DNA of 64,000 bases, from NCBI GenBank assembly GCA_018394315.1, contig CP074575.1:372001-436000 (forward strand). The letters are read 5' to 3'. The stretch comes from Mycoplasmatota bacterium (GTDB lineage Bacteria > Bacillota_I > Bacilli_A > MAG-NZ). Numbering within the stretch: position 1 is the first letter of the stretch; each line of letters starts with the position of its first letter. Positions 7,621 to 16,056 of this stretch are shown piece after piece. The notes beneath the pieces were generated by a model. The model searched no databases. It had not been told where the DNA came from and worked only from the letters and a program-made list of their open reading frames with translations. The position numbers and the translations under genes are program-made.

Positions 7621-8715
7621 TTATTCAGTATCTGCATCTTTTACAAAGTGCCCTCGTGTTTTAAGTAATACTTTGGTACCTAAAACTACCGAAGTTAACG
7701 GATTACTAGAAACTCTAACTTTTAATCCAAGTTTTTCAGTAAAATACTCAGCAGCATGATCTACTAATGAAACACCACCATTTAATAAGATTCCATCATA
7801 ATATATGTCTGAACATAACTCAGGTGGAGTATCTTTAAATGCAGAAATAATTAAGTTTTTAATGTCATTAAAGATAGGTAATAATACTTCAGTTACGTTT
7901 CTTGATGTAATCTCTGTATGTCTTGGTAAACCTGTTAATAAATCTCTACCAGCAACTCGCATTGTAGCTACGTCTTTTTTCTCATTTACAGTTCCTAATT
8001 CAATTTTTATTCTCTCAGCAGTTTTTTGCCCAATCTCAATTTTCAAATGTTGTTTACAATACTTAATAATTTCATGATCAATAAAATTACCAGCCATTCT
8101 TAACGTTTTAGATAATACAACATCACCTAAGTTAAGAATACCAACATCGGTAGATCCACCACCAATATCAACCACCATTGTACCTCGGTCATCATAGATA
8201 TCTACACCAGATCCTACACATCCAGACTTAATTTCTTCCTCAATATAAACTTCTTCTATCCCTAATTGTTGAGGAAGTTGCAATAAAGCTTTTCTTTCGA
8301 TTTGAGTTACCTCTGATGGGCAACACAGTACACTTCTAATCTCAGAGTTGCTTGCATGTAAGTTTACTTTAGAAAACACGAATTTAAGTAAATCTTTAGC
8401 GGCTCTAATATCAGAAATAACACCATCTCTTAAAGGTCTAACTATTTTAATTTTATCATGAGTTTTCCCAGTCATGTTATCTGCCTCAAACCCGGCTGCG
8501 ATTACTTTTCTCGAATCTCTATCGTATGCTACTATAGAAGGTTCATCAAATATGATTCCTTGTCCTTCAACATAGACTAGTAAATTTACCGTTCCGAAGT
8601 CGATACCAACTCCAACTTTTCTGACTTCGATGTTCTCAGGAGTCTCTTCAACTACTTCTTCAATAGTTTCGAAAGATTCAAGAGGTTCTTTTTTAGAATT
8701 TTTATTTTTAATCAC
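7621..8715 (-). CDS. MreB-like actin homologue with acidic N-terminal extension, copy B
   Basis: This 364-residue MreB is the first gene of the operon. About 33 extra residues, rich in Glu, precede the actin core that starts at VGVGIDFGTVNLLVYV. The phosphate 2 motif DIGGGSTDVGILNLG is intact. The adenosine motif is LLNGGVSLVDH, so the third Gly is replaced by Val, which may change nucleotide binding. The catalytic segment is YIEEEIKSGCVGSG. The start is a GTG placed 7 bases after GGAG; the nearby ATG is out of frame. It is clearly paralogous to the second MreB of the operon, and the two could form mixed filaments. Confidence 0.92.
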   Translation of the reverse strand: MIKNKNSKKEPLESFETIEEVVEETPENIEVRKVGVGIDFGTVNLLVYVEGQGIIFDEPSIVAYDRDSRKVIAAGFEADNMTGKTHDKIKIVRPLRDGVISDIRAAKDLLKFVFSKVNLHASNSEIRSVLCCPSEVTQIERKALLQLPQQLGIEEVYIEEEIKSGCVGSGVDIYDDRGTMVVDIGGGSTDVGILNLGDVVLSKTLRMAGNFIDHEIIKYCKQHLKIEIGQKTAERIKIELGTVNEKKDVATMRVAGRDLLTGLPRHTEITSRNVTEVLLPIFNDIKNLIISAFKDTPPELCSDIYYDGILLNGGVSLVDHAAEYFTEKLGLKVRVSSNPLTSVVLGTKVLLKTRGHFVKDADTE

Positions 8716-8751
8716 ACATATTCTCCTTTCGTCTTGCTCTTTAACATTCTA

Positions 8752-8779
8752 ATTTTATCAAGTTTAAACAAATTTCGCT
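8752..8779 (-). promoter_or_regulatory. Putative promoter of MreB operon, copy B
   Basis: A TAAAAT -10 box with a 16-base spacer to AGCGAA is conserved at the same place in copy A (TATAAT). The -35 is a poor match to consensus, so the operon may need an activator or another sigma factor. Similarity between the copies ends just beyond it. Confidence 0.5.
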
Positions 8780-8872
8780 ATCGAGATTTACTTAATCGAT
8801 GAATACAATTGAATAGTTTATTTGATAAATTAATTAATTATTAAGAACTTTATTAAATAATATTATTTTAAT

Positions 8873-9209
8873 ATGGTTAATACCATGTTTTGGAAAGAAA
8901 ATTTAGTGACTTATTTATTTAGAGAAGCACCAAATACTATCGAGAATTGGCAACCTGAAATTACTAATTCATTTATAATTAATTCTGAGGCAAATTCTAA
9001 GTATATTAATGATTATATCGAAGCCACAAATAATTATTTTGAGTCACTAAAACGAATGTCATACAGTATTAGAAATTTCAATACATTCTGAAACAAGATT
9101 ATTTACCAGCGGACGATCCACTTACGGTTTGGTTACTAAAAAAAGTATTACTCTAAAATAAGAGCGATACTTAATTATTTGCTTTTGATCCCATCCTTGA
9201 TTCAGAGCC
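8873..9209 (+). pseudogene. Relic of an ISL3-family element (transposase C-terminus and right end)
   Basis: The frame from 8873 to 9091 encodes a segment matching the last 60 residues of ISL3 transposase, including ENWQPEITNSFIIN, DYIEATNNYFESLKR and RNFNTF. It is stopped by a TGA exactly where the intact enzyme continues with RNKIL. The sequence at 9185-9209 is a decayed copy of the ISL3 right inverted repeat (GGCTCTGAATCAAGGATGGG on the minus strand). Protein similarity to the intact element at 2826 is only about half, so this is an older and different insertion. The left part is lost. Confidence 0.85.
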
Positions 9210-9333
9210 TCTTTTGTAAATAACGTGATATAAAGGTTTGAAATTTTACAACACACTACTAAATGAAAATACACGTTCATTTAGTAAATAACAAACTACT
9301 CAATTATTTCTTGAATTAACTCTCCTTCATTGA

Positions 9334-10314
9334 TTACAAATTATCAAAATTACTATATCTTTCTTTTAATTCCATTAGTCTGTCTTTACATAATAAGATT
9401 ATAATCAAACATTCAATGATATCTATTGTTTCTATATAATCTATATCAAATGAACCTTCTTTCAAAAGATTATCTATAAACTCATTCAAATCATTAACTA
9501 TCTTATCTTCAACACTATAATTATAAACTTTAAGTGAATGAAGTGAAAAATTTCTTAGCGATAGATGGTCATATTTATTACTCTTAATCGATGTAACAAT
9601 TTTTGAATAGGCTATATTTAACGCTGATATCAATCCAGCAATTTGAAAACTTCTACCTTTATTATCAATTAACTTTTTCAAATGCATTTTTGCTGCAAAA
9701 TCCAAGATCTCTTGATCGGCTTGAAGAACAAATTCAAATGCATCTGAACTGTCATCATATGCTAATTTATAAACTACATCAGAAGAGTATTTATTTATAA
9801 TTCCAATAGCAATATCATTTGATAACATTACTTCTAAACTTTCTTCCCCAACAAATACATTAATTTCATTTTCAGTATCAAGAGCTTTTTGACTGTTAAT
9901 CACTAATCTTCCTTGCCTTATGATTGTTTGAGTAATCATAAACAAGACTGATAATAAAAATACGTATATAGTAATGAAGGTGTATAAAAGATGTAAATTT
10001 GTCAATTTGAATATTAATACTAAAAATAACGATATGATAAATGATACAGAAATCTTTCTTATACATTTCTTAAAAGCATGCCAAACTATAACAACTATTA
10101 TTTTAGAGTAAAGATGCCATTTTGGATACTTGCGCTCAATATCCATTAGTTTACTAGAATAAAAGTGTATTAATAAGGTATATAAAAATATTGTATTAAT
10201 TCTTTCATTGTCCTTCATCATGGTATGAGTTTCTCTTAAACTAGTTTTATAGAAGTCATCTACATAAGATGTAAATCGACTATTTATATGCGATAATTCA
10301 GACGCCAAATACAT
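9334..10314 (-). CDS. Unknown membrane protein of the MreB operon, copy A
   Basis: This is the copy A partner of 4240-5220. It differs at two residues only (Ser for Cys in KYSSDVV and Ser for Asn near the C-terminus). The start at 10314 is chosen for the same reason, GGAG at 5 bases, and overlaps the EAL gene by 17 bases. The layout is the same: charged N-terminal region, two or three membrane helices and a helical C-terminal domain. Near identity while upstream genes diverge suggests recent gene conversion or strong selection on this protein. Its function is unknown. Confidence 0.75.
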   Translation of the reverse strand: MYLASELSHINSRFTSYVDDFYKTSLRETHTMMKDNERINTIFLYTLLIHFYSSKLMDIERKYPKWHLYSKIIVVIVWHAFKKCIRKISVSFIISLFLVLIFKLTNLHLLYTFITIYVFLLSVLFMITQTIIRQGRLVINSQKALDTENEINVFVGEESLEVMLSNDIAIGIINKYSSDVVYKLAYDDSSDAFEFVLQADQEILDFAAKMHLKKLIDNKGRSFQIAGLISALNIAYSKIVTSIKSNKYDHLSLRNFSLHSLKVYNYSVEDKIVNDLNEFIDNLLKEGSFDIDYIETIDIIECLIIILLCKDRLMELKERYSNFDNL

Positions 10315-11599
10315 TATTACTCCATATTTGTTCTTCAAAACGATTAAACTCTCTAGGTTTTCCATACCAAAAACCTTGAACTAAATTTAAATCATATTTA
10401 ATAAGCGCGTGTAATTCATCTACTTTTTCAATTTTTGTAACAATAACTTGTACTCCTTTAGATACAAGAAATTCTATAAACTTTGAAAATTCTGGTTTCT
10501 TGTAATGGTCAGTTGTTATTTTTATCATATCATAAGGGAATTTTCCATGGATCTCAATTAACTCTTCGAAGTTAAACGTTATATTATCTATACATACCTT
10601 AAACCCTATGTCTTGTATTTTTCTTAGGCTAGAAATACATTCATTATTATTGAAGGTAATCATATCAATATGAATTAAAATATTATTGACGGGAACTTCT
10701 TTATATCTTCGAATCAAGTTATCAAGCCTTTTCACGAATGAATCACTCAATGATTCTTTTGCAACTTTGATTCCTATAATGAAATTTTCATCAACTAAAT
10801 TCTTATTGAGTAATTTTAAATAATTTTTAAATGCATCCTCAGCTATACTAAAGTCTACATTTGAAATTAGATTTCTTTTAATAGCTAATGGTATAAACAC
10901 ATTAGGATTTAAAACTTTATCCTTATTTTTCCATCTTGCAAGTGTTTCAAAACCTACAATCTTGACCTTTTTAGTATCATATATACATAAATAATGAGAG
11001 ATTATCTTATTTGAGTCATCAATTCCATAACTTTTTTCTACGTTATTTGGGTTATCCAAATTTATTAAATTATAATTGGTGTTCCTATTTTTAGCTATAT
11101 GACAACTACTAATAACTATGTCTAGTAACTCTTCTGAATTCGTTGGCAGAGACTTACTAACGGCAGCTCCTATGTGAAACTTAAGCTTGATCTTTCTATT
11201 ATCAATCTTAATATTTTTGTTTAAGTTATTTATTAATCTATCAGCTAACTGATGATGATTTATTTTTGTATTTGCATTTACTAATACGTACTTTTCATCA
11301 GAAAAATAAAATAAACTAAACTTATATTCTTTAGAGTACTTCTTTAATATAGAGATTAATTTACCTCTTATAATGCTTTTTTCATTATCCGTGTACACAT
11401 TTTCTTTTAATTCGCTCATCTCTATATATAATACAAATCCAACATTATTTTTCTTTAAATGCCTATAAAATGAAAACCTACTCAGAATAGAATATCTTCT
11501 GTTATATAAAATAGATTTTTGTAAAGTAATTTTCGTTAAAAAGTAAAAAATAATCGGAGTTATTATTATTAAAATATAATATATATATTCTTTCGGCAT
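10298..11599 (-). CDS. Membrane-anchored degenerate GGDEF-EAL protein, copy A
   Basis: This is the paralogue of 5204-6505 with the same length and domain order. All the losses are shared: SDEKY in place of GGDEF, ETL, no metal-binding Asn, DN for DD, and TKI in place of AEG. Because both copies keep the open frame while sharing these losses, the loss of catalysis predates the duplication and the protein is likely still used. Differences cluster in residues 1-150 and 300-350, while about 165-248 and 351-433 are nearly identical, a mosaic typical of gene conversion. It is probably a membrane-bound sensor or scaffold that works with the MreB pair. Confidence 0.8.
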   Translation of the reverse strand: MPKEYIYYILIIITPIIFYFLTKITLQKSILYNRRYSILSRFSFYRHLKKNNVGFVLYIEMSELKENVYTDNEKSIIRGKLISILKKYSKEYKFSLFYFSDEKYVLVNANTKINHHQLADRLINNLNKNIKIDNRKIKLKFHIGAAVSKSLPTNSEELLDIVISSCHIAKNRNTNYNLINLDNPNNVEKSYGIDDSNKIISHYLCIYDTKKVKIVGFETLARWKNKDKVLNPNVFIPLAIKRNLISNVDFSIAEDAFKNYLKLLNKNLVDENFIIGIKVAKESLSDSFVKRLDNLIRRYKEVPVNNILIHIDMITFNNNECISSLRKIQDIGFKVCIDNITFNFEELIEIHGKFPYDMIKITTDHYKKPEFSKFIEFLVSKGVQVIVTKIEKVDELHALIKYDLNLVQGFWYGKPREFNRFEEQIWSNNVFGV

Positions 11600-11632
11600 T
11601 TAATCACATCCAGTCATTTTAACTTTAGAAAT

Positions 11633-11667
11633 AAAATCCATCCTAGAATTCTAGAAATGGATTTTTT
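11633..11667. terminator. Intra-operon hairpin between MreB pair and EAL pair, copy A
   Basis: This is the same AAAATCCAT / CTAGAATTCTAG / ATGGATTTTTT hairpin as at 6539-6573, at the same place in the operon. Confidence 0.6.
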
Positions 11668-11674
11668 CAAACAA

Positions 11675-12700
11675 TTAATCTAAAGGTTTTACTAAGTAAC
11701 TACCTTTATTTTTCAATAATACTTTAGTACCTTCACAAATTGCAGTCAATGCGTTATTAGTTATTTTAACATCAACTTGTAATCTATTTGACAAGAAATC
11801 AGCGATACCATGAATTAACGCTCCACCACCATTAACAATAATTCCATCATTGATAATATCGGCTGCTAACTCTGGAGGAGTTTGTTGTAATACTCTTTGA
11901 GCTGTATTTACAATTTCCTCGAACGCTTCTATTAAAACATCTCTAATTTCTTTTTGAGTAACTTCGATTTCTTTTGGTAAACCAGTTAATAAATCTCTAC
12001 CTGCGATCTTCATCGTTTCAGAAGCGCCAGATAACGCTTCATCTAAAGTACCAATCTTCTTTTTAATTTTTTCAGCTGAAATCGAACCGATAAGTACTTG
12101 ATGAGTAAACTGAATATGTTTAATAATCGCTTCATCAAAGAATGTTCCTGCGACACGAATCGATTCAGAAGTTACTATATCACCAAGTGATAACACACCG
12201 ATATCTGTTGATCCTCCACCGATATCAATAACCATAGCTCCCTGAGCTCTAAAAATATCTACACCTGCTCCGATTACTCCAGCTTTGACTTCTTCTTCAA
12301 TAAAACATTCACCAATACCTAGGTCTGAAGCTAGTTCAATTAAAGACTCTCTCTCTATTTGAGTTACTTCTGAAGGGCAGCATAATAGAAGAGTTGATGC
12401 TGAAAGATCATAAGAATCTTTATCTATCTTCTGCAGTACATACTCAATCAAAGTTCCTGCAGATCTAATGTCTGATATTACACCTAAGTGTAAAGGCTTA
12501 GAAATAGTAATTCTATCATGAGTTTTCCCAACCATTTTTGCCGCTTCTTTACCAACAGCAATAGTTTCACCAGTTTCATTATCGTACGCAACTACAGATG
12601 GTTCATTAAATACAACACCTTTCCCCGCTACATACACTAGAGTATTAACTGTACCTAAATCAACACCTATATTTAATCCTTTTTTCTTTTTAGCTTCCAT
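11675..12700 (-). CDS. MreB-like actin homologue, short type, copy A
   Basis: This 341-residue MreB is the copy A counterpart of 6581-7606 and differs at about a dozen residues, none in the nucleotide motifs GVDLGTVNTLVYV, DIGGGSTDIGVL or NGGGALIHGI. Most changes are conservative. It lies 14 bases after the first mreB of its operon with the same ribosome site. Two near-identical MreB proteins in one cell suggest a dosage effect or fine specialisation. Confidence 0.93.
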   Translation of the reverse strand: MEAKKKKGLNIGVDLGTVNTLVYVAGKGVVFNEPSVVAYDNETGETIAVGKEAAKMVGKTHDRITISKPLHLGVISDIRSAGTLIEYVLQKIDKDSYDLSASTLLLCCPSEVTQIERESLIELASDLGIGECFIEEEVKAGVIGAGVDIFRAQGAMVIDIGGGSTDIGVLSLGDIVTSESIRVAGTFFDEAIIKHIQFTHQVLIGSISAEKIKKKIGTLDEALSGASETMKIAGRDLLTGLPKEIEVTQKEIRDVLIEAFEEIVNTAQRVLQQTPPELAADIINDGIIVNGGGALIHGIADFLSNRLQVDVKITNNALTAICEGTKVLLKNKGSYLVKPLD

Positions 12701-12714
12701 AATTACCCTCCTTC

Positions 12715-13839
12715 TTATTCAGTATCTGCATCTTTTACAAAGTGCCCTCGTGTTTTAAGTAATACTTTGGTACCTAAAACTACCGAAGTTAATGGATTAC
12801 TAGAAACTTTAACTTTTAATCCAAGGTTTTCAGTAAAATACTCAGCAGCATAATCTACTAATGAAACACCACCATTTAATAAGATTCCATCATAATATAT
12901 GTCTGAACATAACTCAGGTGGAGTATCTTTTAATGTAGCAATCATTAAGTTTTTAATGTCATTAAAGATAGGTAATAATACTTCAGTTACGTTTCTTGAT
13001 GTGATTTCTGTATGTCTTGGTAAACCTGTTAATAAATCTCTACCAGCAACTCGCATTGTAGCAACGTCTTTTTTCTCATTTAAAGTTCCTAATTCAATTT
13101 TGATTTTCTCAGCAGTCTTTTGCCCAATCTCAATTTTCAAATGCTGTTTGCAATACTTAATAATTTCATGATCAATAAAATTACCAGCCATTCTTAACGT
13201 TTTAGATAATACAACATCACCTAAGTTAAGAATACCAACATCGGTAGATCCACCACCAATATCAACCACCATTGTACCTCGGTCATTATAGATATCTACA
13301 CCAGATCCTACACAACCAGACTTGATTTCTTCCTCGATATAAACTTCTTCTATCCCTAATTGTTGAGGAAGTTGTAATAAAGCTTTTCTTTCAATTTGAG
13401 TTACCTCTGATGGGCAACACAGTACACCTCTAATTTCAGAGTTGCTTGCATGTAAGTTTACTTTAGAAAACACGAATTTAAGTAAGTCTTTAGCAGCTCT
13501 GATGTCAGAAATAACACCATCTCTTAAAGGTCTAACTATTTTAATTTTATCATGAGTTTTCCCAGTCATGTTATCTGCATCAAACCCGGCTGCAATTACT
13601 TTTCTCGAATCCCTATCGTATGCGACTACAGAAGGTTCATCAAATATGATTCCTTGTCCTTCAACATAGACTAGTAAATTTACCGTTCCGAAGTCGATAC
13701 CAACTCCAACTCTTCTCTCTTCGATGTCTTCATCTGTCTCTTCTAAGACTTCCTCAGTAGTCTCTTCTAAGACTTCTTCAGTAGTCTCCACAGTCTCTAC
13801 AGATTGTACTGATTTTTTTTTAGAATTGATCTTTTGCAT
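12715..13839 (-). CDS. MreB-like actin homologue with repeated acidic extension, copy A
   Basis: This is the first gene of copy A. The actin core from RRVGVGIDFG onward closely matches 7621-8715, including the NGGVSLVD variant of the adenosine motif. The N-terminal extension is longer and contains a direct repeat, TTEEVLEE twice followed by TDEDIEE. I chose the ATG at 13839 (MQKINSKKK), which lies 8 bases after GGAG; the ATG at 13848 is only one base from that site. The length is then 374 residues. The acidic tail is likely flexible and may bind a partner or tune filament assembly. Confidence 0.9.
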   Translation of the reverse strand: MQKINSKKKSVQSVETVETTEEVLEETTEEVLEETDEDIEERRVGVGIDFGTVNLLVYVEGQGIIFDEPSVVAYDRDSRKVIAAGFDADNMTGKTHDKIKIVRPLRDGVISDIRAAKDLLKFVFSKVNLHASNSEIRGVLCCPSEVTQIERKALLQLPQQLGIEEVYIEEEIKSGCVGSGVDIYNDRGTMVVDIGGGSTDVGILNLGDVVLSKTLRMAGNFIDHEIIKYCKQHLKIEIGQKTAEKIKIELGTLNEKKDVATMRVAGRDLLTGLPRHTEITSRNVTEVLLPIFNDIKNLMIATLKDTPPELCSDIYYDGILLNGGVSLVDYAAEYFTENLGLKVKVSSNPLTSVVLGTKVLLKTRGHFVKDADTE

Positions 13840-13907
13840 TATATACATTCTCCTTTCGCCTTGCGATTAATTTATGGCAAATTCTTTGTGGCAAACACTT
13901 AATGTGC

Positions 13908-13935
13908 ATTATATCAAAAACTAACATATTTCGCT
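13908..13935 (-). promoter_or_regulatory. Putative promoter of MreB operon, copy A
   Basis: A TATAAT -10 box with a 16-base spacer to AGCGAA matches the spacing and position seen in copy B. The leader to the start codon is longer than in copy B and its sequence differs, so the two copies may be expressed differently. Confidence 0.5.
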
Positions 13936-13936
13936 A

Positions 13937-14200
13937 CTAATAGACACTTAACGACAAAGCATATATAAGTAATTGAATCGACAGAACTTCTACAAAATTT
14001 AGTTATTAGTGAAATCAAGTCGTGAAAAATAGTATTTAATTTATTTTTTTAAAATTAATTAAGTAACGATATTGGTAAAATATGGTAATTTTTCATATTG
14101 TATAACTCACGAAAATACAAAGAATAATAGTAATTTATCTAAGTTATTGAGTCACTCTCTGATATAAGGAGGTTATCGAAATTAGTAGCGTAAAGGATGA
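13937..14200. other. Intergenic stretch with no recognisable gene
   Basis: This is AT-rich sequence between the copy A promoter and a decayed reading frame. A strong ribosome-like site (AAGGAGG) at about 14166 is not followed by a usable frame, which suggests a gene start lost by decay. Confidence 0.35.
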
Positions 14201-14530
14201 TATGTTAACGCCAAATCAAAATATTTTACGGGCTTCATTTTACCTAAAAAGGTAGGGGACTATAAATTATACTCTTCTCCATAGGAAATTCCAATTCCAG
14301 GCGTACTGGTTCTCCTTGATGGGAAGGATACCAAGAAAGTTTACACAACTGATTATTATTCAACTAATTATAAGTTTACATGTAACGATGTTGAATATTC
14401 TCTCAAAAAAGACTGTTTAAACTTCCTTCAAGAAATATTAGATCAAGTTCATTTACCTAATTTGTTCTTTTGCTTTAGTTCATTCAGGTATCCACTCACA
14501 GATATATATACTCGATATGATTTGCTTTAA
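14201..14530 (+). pseudogene. Decayed gene of unknown family
   Basis: One frame is open from 14201 to the TAA at 14528-14530 except for an in-frame TAG at 14282-14284. It has no start codon but a coding-like composition, with segments such as YFTGFILPKKVGDYKLY and VYTTDYYSTNYKFTCNDVEY. An AAGGAGG lies upstream in a region without an open frame. I do not recognise the family. It is most likely a broken accessory gene. Confidence 0.4.
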
Positions 14531-14586
14531 ATTATTATATTATAAAAAAAAGACAAATATTTGCAGTTTATCATTGCTTATATAAT

Positions 14587-14609
14587 CGAGGAGTAGGAGA
14601 TATTTGAAC
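14587..14609 (-). repeat. Degenerate fragment of tRNA-Ser 3' end
   Basis: This stretch (CGAGGAGTAGGAGATATTTG and following bases) matches the T-arm and acceptor end of the tRNA-Ser at 22039 with a few changes. The preceding bases (CATTGCTTATATAAT) also resemble those next to the intact tRNA. It is the most decayed of three such fragments and may mark the far end of an old integrated element. Confidence 0.5.
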
Positions 14610-14687
14610 ACTTCCAAATACAACATAACTCATATTGAATTCCAAGTCCTTATATCAATTTACGCGGACTTCAAACATCACGCTAAG

Positions 14688-14720
14688 AAAAAGTAGAAAA
14701 AATCATTTTTTCTACTTTTT
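14688..14720. terminator. Terminator downstream of the HTH membrane regulator
   Basis: AAAAAGTAGAAAA pairs with TTTTCTACTTTTT around a short A/T loop. It lies 35 bases after the stop of the minus-strand gene at 14755. Confidence 0.75.
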
Positions 14721-14754
14721 GTAGTGTCGTCTCTCGTATTTTCGTCCTTATAAG

Positions 14755-15798
14755 CTATAAGATCATCGATTGTTTTGTTGCTATTTTATTTAATTTTTTT
14801 AGATTTATAATAGGGAAAAGTACTGGTAATGTTACAATTACTAAAATCATTAATAATCCTATATCACTAAGACGATAATAACCTTCGATCAATCCTATAA
14901 TGAACACAAAAAGAACAAATATTGGTAGTACACACAACAAACCGATTTGGAATATGATTATTCTCTTCATATACTTTGAGAATATTATAACCCTAGTAAA
15001 CAAGTATGATAGTACCATAAAAGCAAGCAGTGCAGCTAATAGGTACTCTTCTATGTTTACATATGATCTAACAACTAAACCAGCAAAAGATATTATAAAT
15101 ATAATAGAATATATTATCATACAAATGTCAAAGTATAATTTATGTTTACGTAATAATTTTGCATGATAATCTTTCATCTCTTTATTTGCAACTAATTCTT
15201 TTGTTTCCCATCTAGACATAAGCAATAACACAACAGCACATACAGCAATTATAAATTGTGAAAACATAACAAATTCATTTATTGCTAAATTCGTTACTGA
15301 CAGTGCAAGAAGTAGTGTACTTGATATAAACATTGATAATATATAATAAACGTCTTTATCAAAGATTTTTGTAGAGACAAGTGAAAAATAGATGATTTGA
15401 AATATAATAGTAATAAACATTAACCAAGTTATGTATACAGTGTATCCGGATAACCCTCTATAAATCAATTCAAATCCTCTTAAAATAACGCCGTCATTTA
15501 TGAAAGGTAGAAAAAAAACTAATAAAGATATTGATAGTAAAATAATTTTTAATGAGAAAATCCTGTTATTATAATTCTCTTTTCTAGACTTCCTTTCACC
15601 ATCTAGTAGTTCATTAATTGTAATATTATACAATAGACTTAATTTCCGTAAAATCTCAACATCAGGTATCGACTCTCCTCTTTCCCATTTTGAAACAGCT
15701 TGCCCAGATACATTACATAAGTTTGCGATTTCACTTTGAGTAAGACTTCTTTCTTTTCTAAGACTTAATAAAAAATCACCTATAATTTTATTATTCAT
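14755..15798 (-). CDS. XRE-family regulator with membrane-spanning C-terminus
   Basis: The N-terminal 70 residues are a Cro/C1-type helix-turn-helix (LTQSEIANLCNVSGQAVSKW followed by ERGESIPDVEILRKL). About nine hydrophobic segments follow, so the protein is a DNA-binding domain tethered to the membrane. Such fusions probably respond to envelope or ligand signals and often control a neighbour; no obvious target gene lies next to it. The start is the ATG at 15798, six bases after GGGAGG; an upstream in-frame ATG would add a hydrophobic stretch without a ribosome site. It lies in the relic-rich tRNA-Ser island. Confidence 0.85.
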   Translation of the reverse strand: MNNKIIGDFLLSLRKERSLTQSEIANLCNVSGQAVSKWERGESIPDVEILRKLSLLYNITINELLDGERKSRKENYNNRIFSLKIILLSISLLVFFLPFINDGVILRGFELIYRGLSGYTVYITWLMFITIIFQIIYFSLVSTKIFDKDVYYILSMFISSTLLLALSVTNLAINEFVMFSQFIIAVCAVVLLLMSRWETKELVANKEMKDYHAKLLRKHKLYFDICMIIYSIIFIISFAGLVVRSYVNIEEYLLAALLAFMVLSYLFTRVIIFSKYMKRIIIFQIGLLCVLPIFVLFVFIIGLIEGYYRLSDIGLLMILVIVTLPVLFPIINLKKLNKIATKQSMIL

Positions 15799-15894
15799 AA
15801 TCATCCTCCCTATTAATATTATATATACTATAAATAAAAGATGCAAAGTACTGTAAGTTGTATCTACTAAACCAACAGTTGATATTTTGAAACC

Positions 15895-16056
15895 CTCATT
15901 GTTTTACAACTAATACGTAGGACAGCACGAGGCCAAAGCGGGTCACCTGTTCATAATATTTCTAACCAGGCAATTGGAATTCATTCTGGAGCTACTTCAA
16001 TTGACCAAGATACAAATAATAGAGCTACCAGAATATCGATAGCTCTAATGAATTAA
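15895..16056 (+). pseudogene. C-terminal fragment of a V8-like glutamyl endopeptidase
   Basis: The frame ending at TAA 16054-16056 encodes GQSGSPVHN followed by QAIGIHSGAT and NRATRISIALMN. This is the catalytic-Ser region (GxSGSPV) and C-terminal end of secreted trypsin-fold proteases of the staphylococcal V8 type. The His and Asp regions are missing, so the protease is dead. It suggests that this region once carried a secreted protease gene on the plus strand. Confidence 0.65.

Larger units (their letters stand above)
4237..8780 (-). repeat. Tandem duplication unit, copy B of the MreB operon
   Basis: This unit matches 9331-13936 gene for gene at high nucleotide identity, from the promoter (TTCGCT at 8774) to the last stop codon at 4240. 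Similarity stops abruptly beyond both ends. Downstream flanks differ: copy B ends in an IS-split terminator, copy A in a different hairpin. Confidence 0.9.
9331..13936 (-). repeat. Tandem duplication unit, copy A of the MreB operon
   Basis: This is the second copy of the four-gene operon in the same order and orientation as 4237-8780. By eye the copies are almost identical in the last gene and the end of the EAL gene, and more diverged in patches of the EAL N-terminus and the MreB extension. Confidence 0.9.
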
